DNA of 64,000 nucleotides from contig NC_054867.1 of NCBI RefSeq assembly GCF_018320785.1, forward strand, positions 54,802,276 through 54,866,275. The letters are read 5' to 3'. Shown one piece after another: positions 34,303 through 45,406 of the stretch. Position 1 is the first letter of the stretch; each line of letters starts with the position of its first letter. The position numbers were made by a program, and so were the translations under genes. The notes under the pieces were generated by a model. The model worked only from the letters and a program-made list of their open reading frames with translations. It made no database searches and was not told where the DNA came from. The DNA comes from Cheilinus undulatus (lineage: Eukaryota; Chordata; Actinopteri; Labriformes; Labridae).

Positions 34303-37300
34303 CTGCAGAAGCGGAGGAGGAAACATGTCACTGATTGGACAGATTCTTTGATAGATCAGTAGATTTATGATGATGGTGGATTTACCCATTCTCAGCCTGA
34401 GGGTGTTGGTCAGAGGGTACTGTCCGCCAGCACAGAAGGTTCCTACGAAGTCATCCATGTCCAGAGTCCAGACATGAGCACCTCCAAGGTTGTTCTCATT
34501 CAGAAATTCAACCTACGAATGAAGGGACAGAGGCAGTCAGAGATGACCTAATAAACATGGAAATGTACCTTTAATTTGGTCTGTTGTTAAAAGTTGGGGT
34601 TACCTTAGCAGCGTGGCTGCGTAGGTTGTCGTAGCCGACCCAGGCGCTGCCGTAAGTGGCATAAGGAACTTCCTGTTCATTGATCCAGTGCTCATCAGCA
34701 GTCGGGGTGAACTCGCAGATCTGGGAACACAAAAGGAATATTTGTTATTATTTTGAAAATATTTTGGAATTTTGGGGGAATTTTCCATCATTTTCGCGAA
34801 GTCTGGGGGAACGTATTTGCACATTTGTTGGAATTTGGTTGAAAATTGTCAGGAATTTATAGGTCATTTTGGGGGAGTTTTTATGGGAATATTATGGCAT
34901 TATAGTCATAGCGCCACCTTGTGGCAACATGATATGTCCTGTTTGTATTCTCCAACAGTAGTTGTTAACTAATTTGCTTGAAATAGTGAGAGAATTTACT
35001 CTTACATTTTCAGGAATTTTCATGGAAATGTCATGGACTTCGTATATTTTGGGGAATTTGACTGGGAATTTTGGCGATATGTTTGGATATTATGGAGAAT
35101 TTATAGAAGAAATTCCCTTTGAAACATTTCAGCTCTTTCATGGGAGTTTAGGGGTTCAATTGAAATGTTTGGAGGAATGTGCTTTAAATTTTGAGTTATT
35201 TTTTTATTTGTAAATTTTGAGGAGTGGGGTGGTCTTTGTTAGGGGGCTGGTCCAATATTTTTATGTAATTTGGGGAGAGTATTTAGAAAATCTGGGGGAT
35301 TGCTTTGGAATTTTCAGGAACTTACATGGATATTTTTTGGGGGGATTTTTATTGGAATGCATGATCAACTTTCACAGAATCATTTATGGAATATTTGAAG
35401 ACATTGTGGGGTTCATTTTATTGAAAACTATTAAATATATGTTTAGGTAATTTCTTTGAATTTGAGGGATTTTTTGTTGATTCTAAGAAATTTAAACTTT
35501 GAGCGTACATTTCTGGAATAACTGCACCATCCCTGACTGGCTGATGACCACCAACAACACTCTACCTGAATATCTGCTCTAAAATTGATCCAGGTCTGGG
35601 TTTTCTGCAGAAATTGGCACTTCAGGAGATTTGTGGACATAATTTTTGGTCTAAACTACTTCCTGTTCAAAGTCCAGGCTGAGCTTTTAGACTTATCAGG
35701 TCCTACTGAGAGGGGGGAACTAAAAATGCATTCAAACTAAAGCTAAGGTACGGAGCCCGGGAGGTGACATGAACGTGTTTATTTTTTTAATATGTGCACG
35801 TGATTTAGTACCTCACGCACGTGTTTTATTCATATCTCGTGCGCACGAAATAGTCTATACATATATATGTTAAACGCGCATGCAAGATACAGAGAAATCC
35901 GACTCACAAGATACAAATAAAACGCACGCACGAGATACTAACTCGCTCGCACGTATTAAAAAATTAATGTTCATGTCACCTCCCGGGCTCTGTACTTAGG
36001 TCTCAGGAGGTTAAGAGGGAATTATGGACCTCAAACAGACTCGACATGACTTTACCTCATAATAGGACCAGAACCCAGCTGTGCGAGTGTAGGGCCCGGC
36101 ATCAGCTGGGCCATTAGCTGGAGCTCCAAGGCCGTTAGCGGAGGTGGAGAGGCGGAAGGTTCGTCCGTAGGTGGGGATACCAAGCAGCAGCTTCTGAGGG
36201 GCCGCTCCACGTGAAATCCAGTAAGAAATGGTTGAGTTCTGACAGAGAGAAAGACGATCAGTCCAACAGTGTGGATATCTTTATGTTAATATGATGCTGA
36301 TGACGAAGGATGTATGGGGTCAGTATTGTTGCAAAACTCAAGAGCACATCGTAATGTTTTAAAGTCCTCAAATCTTTAGTTTCCTATTCAACCCATTCTC
36401 CTCTCATTCAGGCAGATTCTGCTGGCTTGTCAAACCAACTCTCTCATTTTTCTCTGTGGCGTACGAAACTTTCTCTGCATAAATCTCTTGGATTTTCTGA
36501 TGAACCAACCAATAGGAAGCAGATAGAGGATGGACCAATCACATTAGCTCTGCCAGTTGGTGCTATGCTGTTCTCCAGAAGACTGTTGTTTTGATCTCAC
36601 TGAGAGAGTCCCAACATTCTGTCACATACACACTCATAGTAGTCTGAGAGCCAAAATTCATCATCAAACTTTAACAGTAATTTCATAAAAGCTGTCAAAG
36701 ATAGCAAAAAAGTGAATTCAGCAGAAATAGCTGCATAATTTCTGTACTTTTTAAAGCTAAAACGAATTCTCTAGGAGGAACTGAGTTGGAGTTGTGGGGC
36801 TTGGAAGTTGACTGAACACAGACATACCAAGGATCTTTCCATTTCTTGATGGTCTTTTTTTGGCAACTTTTAGAAAAGTGGGTGTAACTGGCAAGGAACC
36901 CTCACTCCTCGCCAGTTACACCCACTTTTCTTAAAGTTGCCAACCATGGTCTACTATGAGGCAAAAATGGAGGGAACAACATTTCATCCTATATCTTTGA
37001 TGATCTCATCCTTTAAAGTCTTTGATAGGCTTTAGAAAGACGATGCCATCCTGCCCAAATCAATGAGTCATGCTCTCAGATTGTTGAAATATTCTCTTGA
37101 GTTTTGTGACAATAATGACTCCATATTTCTAAGTGCTCTTACGATGTTGCGGTGCATGTGTGCGGGCGTGTCCACGTTGCTGCGGTACAGAGGGCTGTTG
37201 TGTCCAGTAGCTGCCTCCCAGTGACCGTGGTAGTCATAGGTCATGACGTTGAGGAAGTCGAGTTTACTGTTGGTGAAAGATTTTAAGATCAGTGATGGTG

Positions 37301-40300
37301 TAACGGAGTTAAAAATGAATTTTAATTTCTATATATATTTCCAATTTATTTTTGAGAATTTATAACTGTTTTATTTGAATATTCTATTTGGTATTTGTGA
37401 ATTTTATCTCAAGTATGTATTTTTATTTAGGGTTATTTCAATTATCCTGTGAAAACTGACATATTTGCCCTTCATGACTTCTGTACCTCCTGGGCTTCCG
37501 TAGCTCCTCCTCTCTGTCCCTCACAGTGCTGCTCCACATTGCTGAGGGTAAGTTGTGTGTAAAAATTCTCCGACATTATTTTGTTGTTTACATTATAAAA
37601 TGAGCCATTTAAGCTGTAACCCTTGGTGTGTGGTGCTAACTGTTGCTAATATAACATTATCCAGCCGTTTAGTGCTGTTTTGAAAAGTTTTATTAGAAGT
37701 TTAGACGATGTTTTCATGTAACTTTTTAGGCGCGATTCGGAATACCGCATCCCGCCGTAAGTCATGTCGTCATGTAGAGCAGGAGATTTTCCACCTTATT
37801 CATTGTTAAAAATTTGTTGTTTAGGAGCTACGGCGCAGACAGAGGAACAGAGGGCAAATTATGTGTTTTGTGTCTTCTGCAGACCTCATTAAATGCTGAA
37901 AACCAGTCCCTGTGTCGGTCTCCGTTCATGGCAGAAGATTAAAAAATATTGATGTTTGTAGTTTACGGCATGTTAACTGGGAGGCAAAATAGGGAGGCTT
38001 GTTGAGATTTCAGTTGACATTTAACATGGACTGAGGAAACATGGAAAACTGTTCTGTGGTCATGATGTCATGTAAGGAGTTAGCCCCACCCCAAGGTTCT
38101 GTTCCCCACTTGGAAGAACATTTAAAGCCACAGACACAGAAACAAGGGCTGAAACGGAGGGGTTTTTAGACATGCAAAAATCCAATACTAGGGTGTTTTT
38201 TCAGCAACAAACTTCACAGGCATGTTTTTGGGACCTCTGAGAATATATAATCTTAAAATATATATACATACAAATAAACTATAAATGTGACCTCTAAGGA
38301 TAGCTCTATCTTCTGAGGGCAGTGAAGTCGTACTTACTCTGAGATTTTGCCGACCTCGTAGGCTTTGTCAATGGTCGGGATTAAACCAGCAACATTAGCT
38401 GACAGAAGCAGCTGAGTCAGCCTGTTTTCTTTGGCCTCGTCCTCGAAGGCTTTGGCCATCTCCTGAAGATGAAATGATTAAAAAAAGAAAAAAAAAAATA
38501 CACATCTCAGTACTGACATCAGATCAGACAGGACCTGAAGAGGATTTTAGAATTCATCTCTCTTGTCATGTCTGCATTGTGTTAGATCTTTCTGAGACGG
38601 CTGAGCTAGGGTATGAGCCTAGAGGCCTTTATGTAGATCGACCATGCCTACCAAACTGCCATCATGTATTATATCATACATATAATCATAGGCGCATTAA
38701 TGCATGGGCTTACAGGGACTGTAGCCCAGGGCCTCTACCTTCATGTCCTCACACCTCGGTATGAGCTGTTAGTATGAGGGGAGGGAAGTGTGCTACTTTT
38801 AACCGTGCTGAACCTATCAAGCTCAGATTTTGGATCTAAAGCCTCAATAGGTATCCAAAACACTGAGATGTTTTATCAAAGAACGCCTCAATGGTGATAG
38901 CACCGTTTTTAAAAGCTCGCCATATAACAGGAAGTTGGCGTAACTCTCATAATAAAAATCGGATTTGCTTCAAGTTTCACAGGTGTTATCAGAGTCTGCC
39001 CCTCTAAATGTTCAAATCTTTCTTTCAGGTTTTTTCAAAATCTCACCACTTGGCAGGAAGTTGGCATAACTCTAATAAATAACATTAGATTTGCTTCAAC
39101 TTTCACAGGTATTATCAGAGTCTGCCCCTCTTTACGTTCAAATCTTTCTTTCAGGTTCTTTTCAATATCTCACCACTTGACAGGAAGTTGGTGTAACTCT
39201 TCTATTAAACATCTGATTTGCTTCTACTTTCACAGATATTATCAGAGTCTGCCTAATTATTTTTTTCATTTAATGACAGTCCAGGTAGGATCTACATCAA
39301 AAATGTATAATGTCCATTTAATTTCCATCAAACATCTGCAGAATATTTGTTTCCTATCTCCCTCGGCTGTTCTTTATTTTTCTGAAGCTCTCAGGAGGAT
39401 TTAGCACATTACTGTGATAAAGAGTTAAACTCTTAAATCTGTAAAGCCCCCCTCTTTGCTGATTTGATCCCACAGCATTTATTAAAATAATAATGAACAA
39501 TTAGATTTAAACTGACCTCAACCAGCAGGGAGAAATTCTCCCTGTCCCCTGCCGGGCTCCCGTTGTGAGCGGGAAACTCCCAGGCCAGATTCAGACCGTC
39601 AAAGTCGTGATGCCGAAGGTAGCTGATGGCCGACCTGATGAAGGCTGCTCGGGTTTCAGCCCTGGCAACCATGGCGATGAAGCTGTTGGGATAAAGCACG
39701 CAGCATTAGAAGAAGCTGATTTGATGTCTCAGCTGAATTCATGTAAACTGAAGAGGAAGGTTAGATTGAAACTCACGGGCTGATTCCATTCACTGTACCG
39801 CCAACCGACAGCAGAGTCTTCAGAGCAGGATTACTGACAGCACAGAGACAAAAACACAACCTTAATTAGAAAAGTTCAAACATAGATTTATTTAGACCGG
39901 GAATATATTAGATTTTATTTTAACTAGCGAGGATACGAGGATGTCCGGCTGAGATACAGCTGTTGTAAATTCACTGATGAGACACAATGTTAAAATCAAG
40001 ATTTGTAGAGTGGCCACATCCACACCCTGAGACTCAGGCTCCAAGGCGGCCCTTCAGGTTCCTGATAAGTCATCAATAGTCATCGACAGTATTTATGGCT
40101 AACAGACAAGATGACTATGCCGGCCATTTCTACCACTGTGGTTGAGTTCCAATTCTAAAGGACCATCATGCATTGTAACAACATTCACCTCCTGAGACCT
40201 GAGCTTTACTTTGAATGCCTTTTTTAGTTTCTCCCACCTATTTGGGATCAGCAGAACTGGATCAGTTTAAAAGCTCAGCCTGGTTTTTGAACAGGAAGTA

Positions 40301-43300
40301 GTTTTTATCAAAAATGTGGTCTGCAACGGTCCTGTTTCTGGCTAATTTTTGCACACTTACACATTCTTAGTGATATTGTATTGGGGTTTATTAAACTTTA
40401 TGATAAAATCTTAAAAACTTCCTGTGTTGTTGGCTTATTCTTGCCTACTCACACATTCTTAATGATATTGTATTGGGGTTTATTTAACTTTTTAAATAAA
40501 ATCTAAAAAAAAAACGTCCTGTGTTGTTGGCGTATCATGCACACTCACACATTCTTAATTTATATTGTACACATTCTTAGTGATATTTTATTGGGGTTTA
40601 TTAAAATCTTAAAAACGTGTTATTGTATTGGGGTTTATTAAACTTTGGAATAAAATCTCAGAAACTTCCTGTGTTGATGGCGTATCATGCACACTCACAC
40701 GTTCTTAATTTATATTGTACTGGGGTTTATTAAACTTTGGAATAAAATCTCAGAAACTTCCTGTGTTGATGGCGTATCATGCACACTCACACGTTCTTAA
40801 TTTATATTGTACTGGGGTTTATTAAACTTTGGAATAAAATCTCAGAAACTTCCTGTGTTGATGGCGTATCATGCACACTCACACGTTCTTGTGGTGGTTG
40901 AGCAGGACGAACTGCTGCTCGTCGTTCCACTCTACAGGGGTGATCTGGTTGAAGCTGTTGATGGTAGCCAGGCTGTAGATGATGTGTGTGCACAGGAAGG
41001 GGTCAATGTTGGTTGGCGTGAATTTACCACCTGCAGGTCTGTACTGGGCCCAGTTGGTCATGTGACACACCAGTTTCACAGACGAGGCTGAGGAGAAGAA
41101 AGCAGATTTAAAATGAGCACGTGTTTATTCTAAAAATGATTTATATTCATGAAAATATCAACCACAGTGAATAATCAAATCTGATGGACAAGGATCTTAC
41201 CGACATGCAGGACGAGCAGGACGCCCAGAGCTGCAAAACAAACAACCAATGAGGACGTCTTATTTTAGCAAATAAAGGTAGACAGTGCTATGATGTGATT
41301 GCAATTATAAAAACCCTGTATTTGCTGATATACTGATGATTTTGTCTTTTTTGACTGAGAGGTTCACTCCTGTCCTTGGTGTGTATTTAAATGTAGAGCC
41401 AACCCCATTTCCAAAAAAGTTGGGTCGCTGTGTAAAATGTTAAAAAAAAAGTCAATGACTGTCAATCTCATAAACCCATATTTTTTCACAACAGAACTAA
41501 AACAACGTATCAGATGTTGAAACTGAGACATTTCATGAAAAAAATTTGCTCATTTTGAATTCGATGGCAACAACACATCTCAAAAAAAGTAGGGACAGGG
41601 CTAAGTTTCCCATTGCGTCCTGGATTTGTCCTTTTCTGATGCTCCAAAAGTTTTCTATCGGTGAAAGGTCTGGACTGCAGGCAGACCAGTTCAGGACCTG
41701 GACTCTTCACCTGTGAAGCCATGTTGTTGTGATGGATGTGGTATGTGGTTTAGGATTGTCTTGCTGAAAATAGTGGCAGCCTTCCCTTCCCTATGTCGCT
41801 CTGAAACCTGGCACAGGGAAACGACAGGCTGGAAAAGTAAGCGGGACTGATGGAAGACGATGGGGGGGGCATGTTGACACCAATTAGGTTAATTATCAAC
41901 AGGTCAGTAACATGGCTGGGTATAAAAGGAGAATTTTAGAGAGGAAGAGTCTCTCAGAAGGAAAGATGGGCAGAGGTTCAACAATCTGCAAAAAACTGAG
42001 TCTAAAAATTGTTTTTTACTGTTTTGTTTTTAATTTCATAAAAATGTTTCTCAATGTAAAACAGAAGCCACTGCATTAAAAACAGGCATGATTCTGCAGT
42101 AAAATCTCTGCAAGGACTCAGGAACATTGCAGAAATCATCGTCTGTCAACACAGTTGGCCATGCCATCCACAAATGACAGCTAAAGCTAAAATGTATATT
42201 ACTCTATAAAATACACAGGTTACTGTCAATCAAGCAACCACTCATAACACTGATTTTTACAATTATAGTATGTAATAACTACAAAACTGTACTGTTAAAA
42301 TGAGAGAAGATTGTGAAATTAAAGGAAAAATGCTGTAATCTTGACAGGCAGTTATGGAAGTATTTGGTTAAAATTACAGACTTTGCTCTGCTTTGCAGTT
42401 AACCTAACGAGCATGTCTGTGGTGGTGGGAGGAAGCCGGAGTACCCGGAGAGAGCCCACGCATGCACGGGGAGAACACGCAAACTCTGCACAGAGAGACC
42501 CTGACCGGGAAGCCAACCGGGGACCTTTTTGCTGTGAGGCAACCGCGCTAACCCCTGCACCACCGTGCAGCCCATGGAATAATTTAATCATGGTAATTTC
42601 TCATGTTTTGTTCTGTTGTTTTTTACTGTAAAGCTCTGGCAACCACTGCCGCCGGTAATTTACCGTAAAATTTTAGTAGTTATAAAAAAATACTGTTAAA
42701 CATCACACATGTTTTTATGTTTTATTATGTATGTGGTTTATTCATGTCAATGTATTTTCATCTGTTAGCTTGGTCCTTTTGCTTTTTGGTCGGCTGTATA
42801 TATAAGTTCTGTTTCAAAGTGGTGACACATTTTAAAAATAAAGTTATTAAAAAATAAAAAAGATTTTTAAGTAATTTATAGATCATTTTGATTAGATAGA
42901 GTTCCCATAAAAGTGTGTATCAAATATGATACAATAGAAATTCAGGGGTTAACATGGACTGAGGAATCATGGAAAACTGTTCTGTGGTCAAATTTGAAAA
43001 ACTCCAGCAGCTGGTCTCCTGGCTTCCCAGATGTTTAGACTGTTGTTAAGGACGAGAGGATGTTATAAATACGGCCCTGTCTCCACTTTTTTGAGATGTG
43101 TTTGCTGCCATCAAATTCAAAATAAGCTCATATGTTTTATTAAAGGGTAAAATGTTTCAGTTCCAATGTCAGATATGTTGTTTATGAGATTTGTGCGTCC
43201 CAGCATTTTTGGAATTGGGGTTGTAGTTCAGTAGTAGATGCCGTTGTCCATCCTCTTGTCCAAATATCACCAACATTTTTGTGAAATTTAAACTATGTGA

Positions 43301-43627
43301 GGATTTCTATGTGCTGAAAGCCCCGCCCCCTGCTGGCCCCCCATTGTCCCCCTATTTTAGACACCATGGTGATCATCCAGCTTTTCTGTGGAGAAACCTG
43401 AAGTCTACGACATGGATGTGAAATAAAAAATGAATGTAGAGTTTTTCTCTAAAGACAGTCGAACAAACGTTTCATCCTTAAACTAATAAAGTTTGAATAA
43501 AAGGCTTTCTCTTGTTTTTATTATGTCCTGTCTTTTGATAAGAGTTAATCACACACACATTCAAGGATTATTTCAACCCGTCGTTGAAAAACATGAATGA
43601 GTGAATACCTGCGAGGAGTTTTGCCAT
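34094..43627 (-). CDS. Gene C: secreted chitinase-like protein, GH18 with altered active site plus CBM14
   Basis: Eleven coding exons give 453 aa: 43627-43609, 41230-41201, 41087-40883, 39833-39777, 39682-39517, 38462-38338, 37266-37143, 36238-36056, 34720-34604, 34512-34386 and 34302-34094. All borders are AG/GT and the frame is continuous. A signal peptide ([19 protein letters not shown]) precedes [21 protein letters not shown]18 landmarks follow: LLSVGG (but TVN instead of WNF), DGLNLAWE at residues 132-139, [30 protein letters not shown] and [15 protein letters not shown] Pro/Thr linker (about 386-404) leads to a complete CBM14. In the active motif DxxDxDxE the second Asp is Asn and the third Asp is Ala; the Glu remains. 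Loss of that third Asp is known in YKL-40 (DGLDLAWL). I infer very weak or no hydrolysis with retained chitin binding. The exon structure matches gene B where both are intact. Confidence 0.93.
35748..35995. mobile_element. ~248-bp MITE with ~45-bp inverted repeats
   Basis: The left end is GTACGGAGCCCGGGAGGTGA followed by CATGAACGTGTTTATTTTTTTAA. The right end is the reverse complement with few changes (TTAATGTTCATG, TCACCTCCCGGGCTCTGTAC). The interior is rich in CACG and GCACG phrases. It lies in the gene C intron between exons 9 and 8 and has no ORF. Confidence 0.85.
36440..36650 (+). repeat. Dispersed repeat R1, copy 3
   Basis: Same order of motifs as 28065-28245: GATTTTCTGATGAACCAACC, GAGGATGGACCAATCACATT, and CCCAACATTCTGTCACATAC. 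It lies in the gene C intron between exons 8 and 7. Confidence 0.75.
36856..36945. repeat. Near-perfect hairpin in gene C intron 7
   Basis: Arms TGGCAACTTTTAGAAAAGTG + GGTGTAACTGGC and GCCAGTTACACC + CACTTTTCTTAAAGTTGCCA are reverse complements, separated by about 16 bases. A single arm recurs near 27240-27275. It is probably a small palindromic MITE. Confidence 0.85.
37480..38260. repeat. Dispersed repeat sequence in gene C intron
   Basis: The first part reads TTCCGTAGCTCCTCCTCTC with later GGCGCGATTCGGAATACCGC. Near 38030 it has GGAAAACTGTTCTGTGGTCA, shared with the transposon at 41402-43228. No coding signal is present. Confidence 0.45.
38915..39250. repeat. Three tandem ~130-bp units in gene C intron 5
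   Basis: Each unit has CAGGAAGTTGGCGTAACTCT (or close), then ATTTGCTTC, TTTCACAGGTATTATCAGAG and TCTGCC. Copies begin near 38930, 39054 and 39180. Confidence 0.85.
39517..39682 (-). CDS. Gene C exon 5, altered catalytic exon
   Basis: This 166-bp exon encodes [20 protein letters not shown] followed by [20 protein letters not shown] and ends LLVE at a GTCAGT donor. DGLNLAWE replaces DGLDLDWE. The Glu that acts as acid/base is kept, but the Asp that positions the substrate acetamido group is Ala. Confidence 0.93.
40360..40890. repeat. ~90-bp tandem repeat that includes the exon 3 splice donor of gene C
   Basis: Units contain CTTCCTGTGTTGATGGCGTA, TCATGCACACTCACACGTTC and TTGTACTGGGGTTTATTAAA. 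The last three are almost identical (from about 40672, 40755 and 40850); older ones toward 40360 are diverged. On the minus strand each unit carries AAGAACGTGTGAGTG or AAGAATGTGTGAGTG. The one at 40883 is the real exon 3 donor. Confidence 0.9.
41402..43228. mobile_element. DNA transposon relic with both ends (TTCCAAAAAAGTTGGG family)
   Basis: The left end is AACCCCATTTCCAAAAAAGT and the right end ATTTTTGGAATTGGGGTT. The inner terminal parts are also inverted (CAACACATCTCAAAAAAAGT against ACTTTTTTGAGATGTGTTTG). About 1.8 kb with no transposase frame. A GC-rich repeat (42400-42575) is nested inside. It occupies most of gene C intron 2. Confidence 0.75.
42400..42575. repeat. Dispersed repeat with GGAAGCCGGAGTACCCGG
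   Basis: It contains GGAGGAAGCCGGAGTACCCG, CACGCATGCACGGGGAGAAC and GCTAACCCCTGCACCACCGT. I recognise the pattern from many fish genomes but cannot name the family. The small ORFs over it are not genes. Confidence 0.6.
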
Positions 43628-43879
43628 CGTGGAGATGAGATGTTCTGTTGAAACGTGAATCTGTAAAAAATATAAAATCAGGAATCACTCAAGTTCATTT
43701 CTCTAACAAATGTCAGCTTTAATGGCTCTACTGATTTAGTAGCATGAAAAATACTGAGCAGAACACACACGACAAATCTGTCTGACTTCTAAAGCATTTC
43801 AATGAAAATAACCCTCTGCCCTTTCAAAATAAAACATCAAATGTTCCCTGATAAAGGTGTGGAGGCTACCTGTGCTCAC

Positions 43880-43905
43880 CTGTAGTAGAGGAGAGGGTCG
43901 GAGGA
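43880..43905 (-). other. Non-coding first exon of gene C (5' UTR)
   Basis: The donor CTACTACAG|GTGAGC ends the exon at 43880. The coding exon acceptor is TTTTACAG before 43660, 33 bases upstream of the ATG. The 5' limit is inferred from the TATA box. Confidence 0.6.
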
Positions 43906-43932
43906 GTCCTGTGCTCCTGGTCTCTGTGTTCT

Positions 43933-43940
43933 CATTTATA
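43933..43940 (-). promoter_or_regulatory. TATA box of gene C
   Basis: TATAAATG on the minus strand, about 55 bases before the first donor, in AAATATAAATGAGAAC. The spacing to the donor is nearly the same as in gene B. Confidence 0.6.
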
Positions 43941-44679
43941 TTTGTCTCATCAATGACTAATAAGTAAAGGTCAAAGTTCAGCTGATAACAGCTGATATTT
44001 AATGACCTCACTGCGGGAAAGACTGAAACCTGCTGAGAAATAACTGTAAATATTAACCTTAATGGCAGGAAGTCCTGATCCATGACAGAACAAAATAATA
44101 AACGGAGATTAGTGACAAAGTTCCTGCTCAGACTCTGGTTTCTATCCTGATCAGATCTGTCCGACCTACGTGAGGCCTCGCTGATTAAAAATGACCAGAA
44201 TATTCATAAATCAGATTCATTCAGCTCTGATTGATCAGTTTGATCAGCGGTGGCTTCATCCAACGACTGAGGCTGAACGCCATATTTTAACACTTAGAGG
44301 AATTTCCTTCAAACTTTTGACATAATTTCTTGATTTATTTGAATAAATACAGCCGTGTGCTCACATTCTCAGGTTTCACCATGGGGCCCTGATGGGTGGG
44401 GTGGTCAAAGGTCAACACATCAGTACGTGCTGTGCAGCAGCTGAGGTCGAGTGATGGCGTTTCTTTGGTCTGGGCCTTTTTTCATCCATGGTAACATGCC
44501 TGGAGACCACCACTGGTTTTACATTTCTAACATTTATGGAAAGATCAAATTAACCATTTCTCAAATGGGTTAACCTCACAAACAGAATGTAAACATGGAA
44601 ATAAAGTTGTGGTCATTGTTTTTTTAGCTTTTTTTTCTTTTTTTTTTAACAACTGCCAGTGTGTTCTAGTCCGCTTAAG

Positions 44680-44770
44680 CCACAGGTGTCAAACTCAAGG
44701 CCTGAGGGCCAAATCTGGCCCGTGGAACAGTTAAATCTGGCCCGCAAGATGATCTCATATTTCAGTTAAA
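44680..44770. mobile_element. hAT-like terminal fragment
   Basis: ACAGGTGTCAAACTCAAGGC and GGCCAAATCTGGCCCGTGG match the left end of the element at 6271. No right end is seen nearby. Confidence 0.65.
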
Positions 44771-45211
44771 CAGTTCAACCGGCTGGGTGAACGTTGTTTT
44801 TGTAACGTTATTTTTTTAACGCTGTTTTGACACATTTTAATCCACTCTGCTGAGATCCGTGAAATAACTCAAAAATAACTTCCTGTTTCATGGCGAACAA
44901 AAATACCCGCATCTGTTATTCGATGTGACTCGATCTTGAGCTGACTTGAACCCACTGGCAGTTATCAAAATGTGACAACAAACAACAATGACCACAAATA
45001 TTTAGTTTTTATGTTCGTATTATATTTGTGGGAAATTATCATAACTTTTAAAAACCATAGTTTTTTCCTTCCCACAAACATAATCAATCCCTGCAACCTT
45101 AATAGTTGTAACATTTGTGGGAATTCTGTATGTGCAGTAGGGAGCTGCTATTACTTTTGTGTGGAATGTGTTTTGTTTGTGGAATTATTCTGTTAAAAAA
45201 TTCTGATTTGT

Positions 45212-45406
45212 GGGGCACAGGTGGCCTAGTGGCTAAAGGCGCTCCCCATGTATGCGGGCGGCTCGGGTTCGAATCTGGCCTGAGGCCCTTTACCGAATGT
45301 CTCTCCCCCATTCTTGACCCTGTTTCTGACTCTATCCACTGTCTTCCTCTATCTATTGGAGGCACAGGAGTTCCCAAAAATAAATCTTTAAAAAAAAAAA
45401 AAAAAA
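45212..45406 (+). mobile_element. tRNA-derived SINE, copy 1
   Basis: The head GGCCTAGTGGCTAAAGGCGC (A-box region) and GGGTTCGAATCTGGCC (B box) are tRNA-like. A body with TCTCTCCCCCATTC and TCTATCCACTGTC follows, then AATAAATCTTT and poly-A. TCTGATTTGTG flanks both sides (45202-45212 and 45407-45417). It is not a functional tRNA gene. Confidence 0.9.

Noticed and set aside
34003-34458. 151-aa minus-strand ORF
   Set aside because: It runs through intron 10 of gene C; the CBM14 is read in another frame with proper splice sites.
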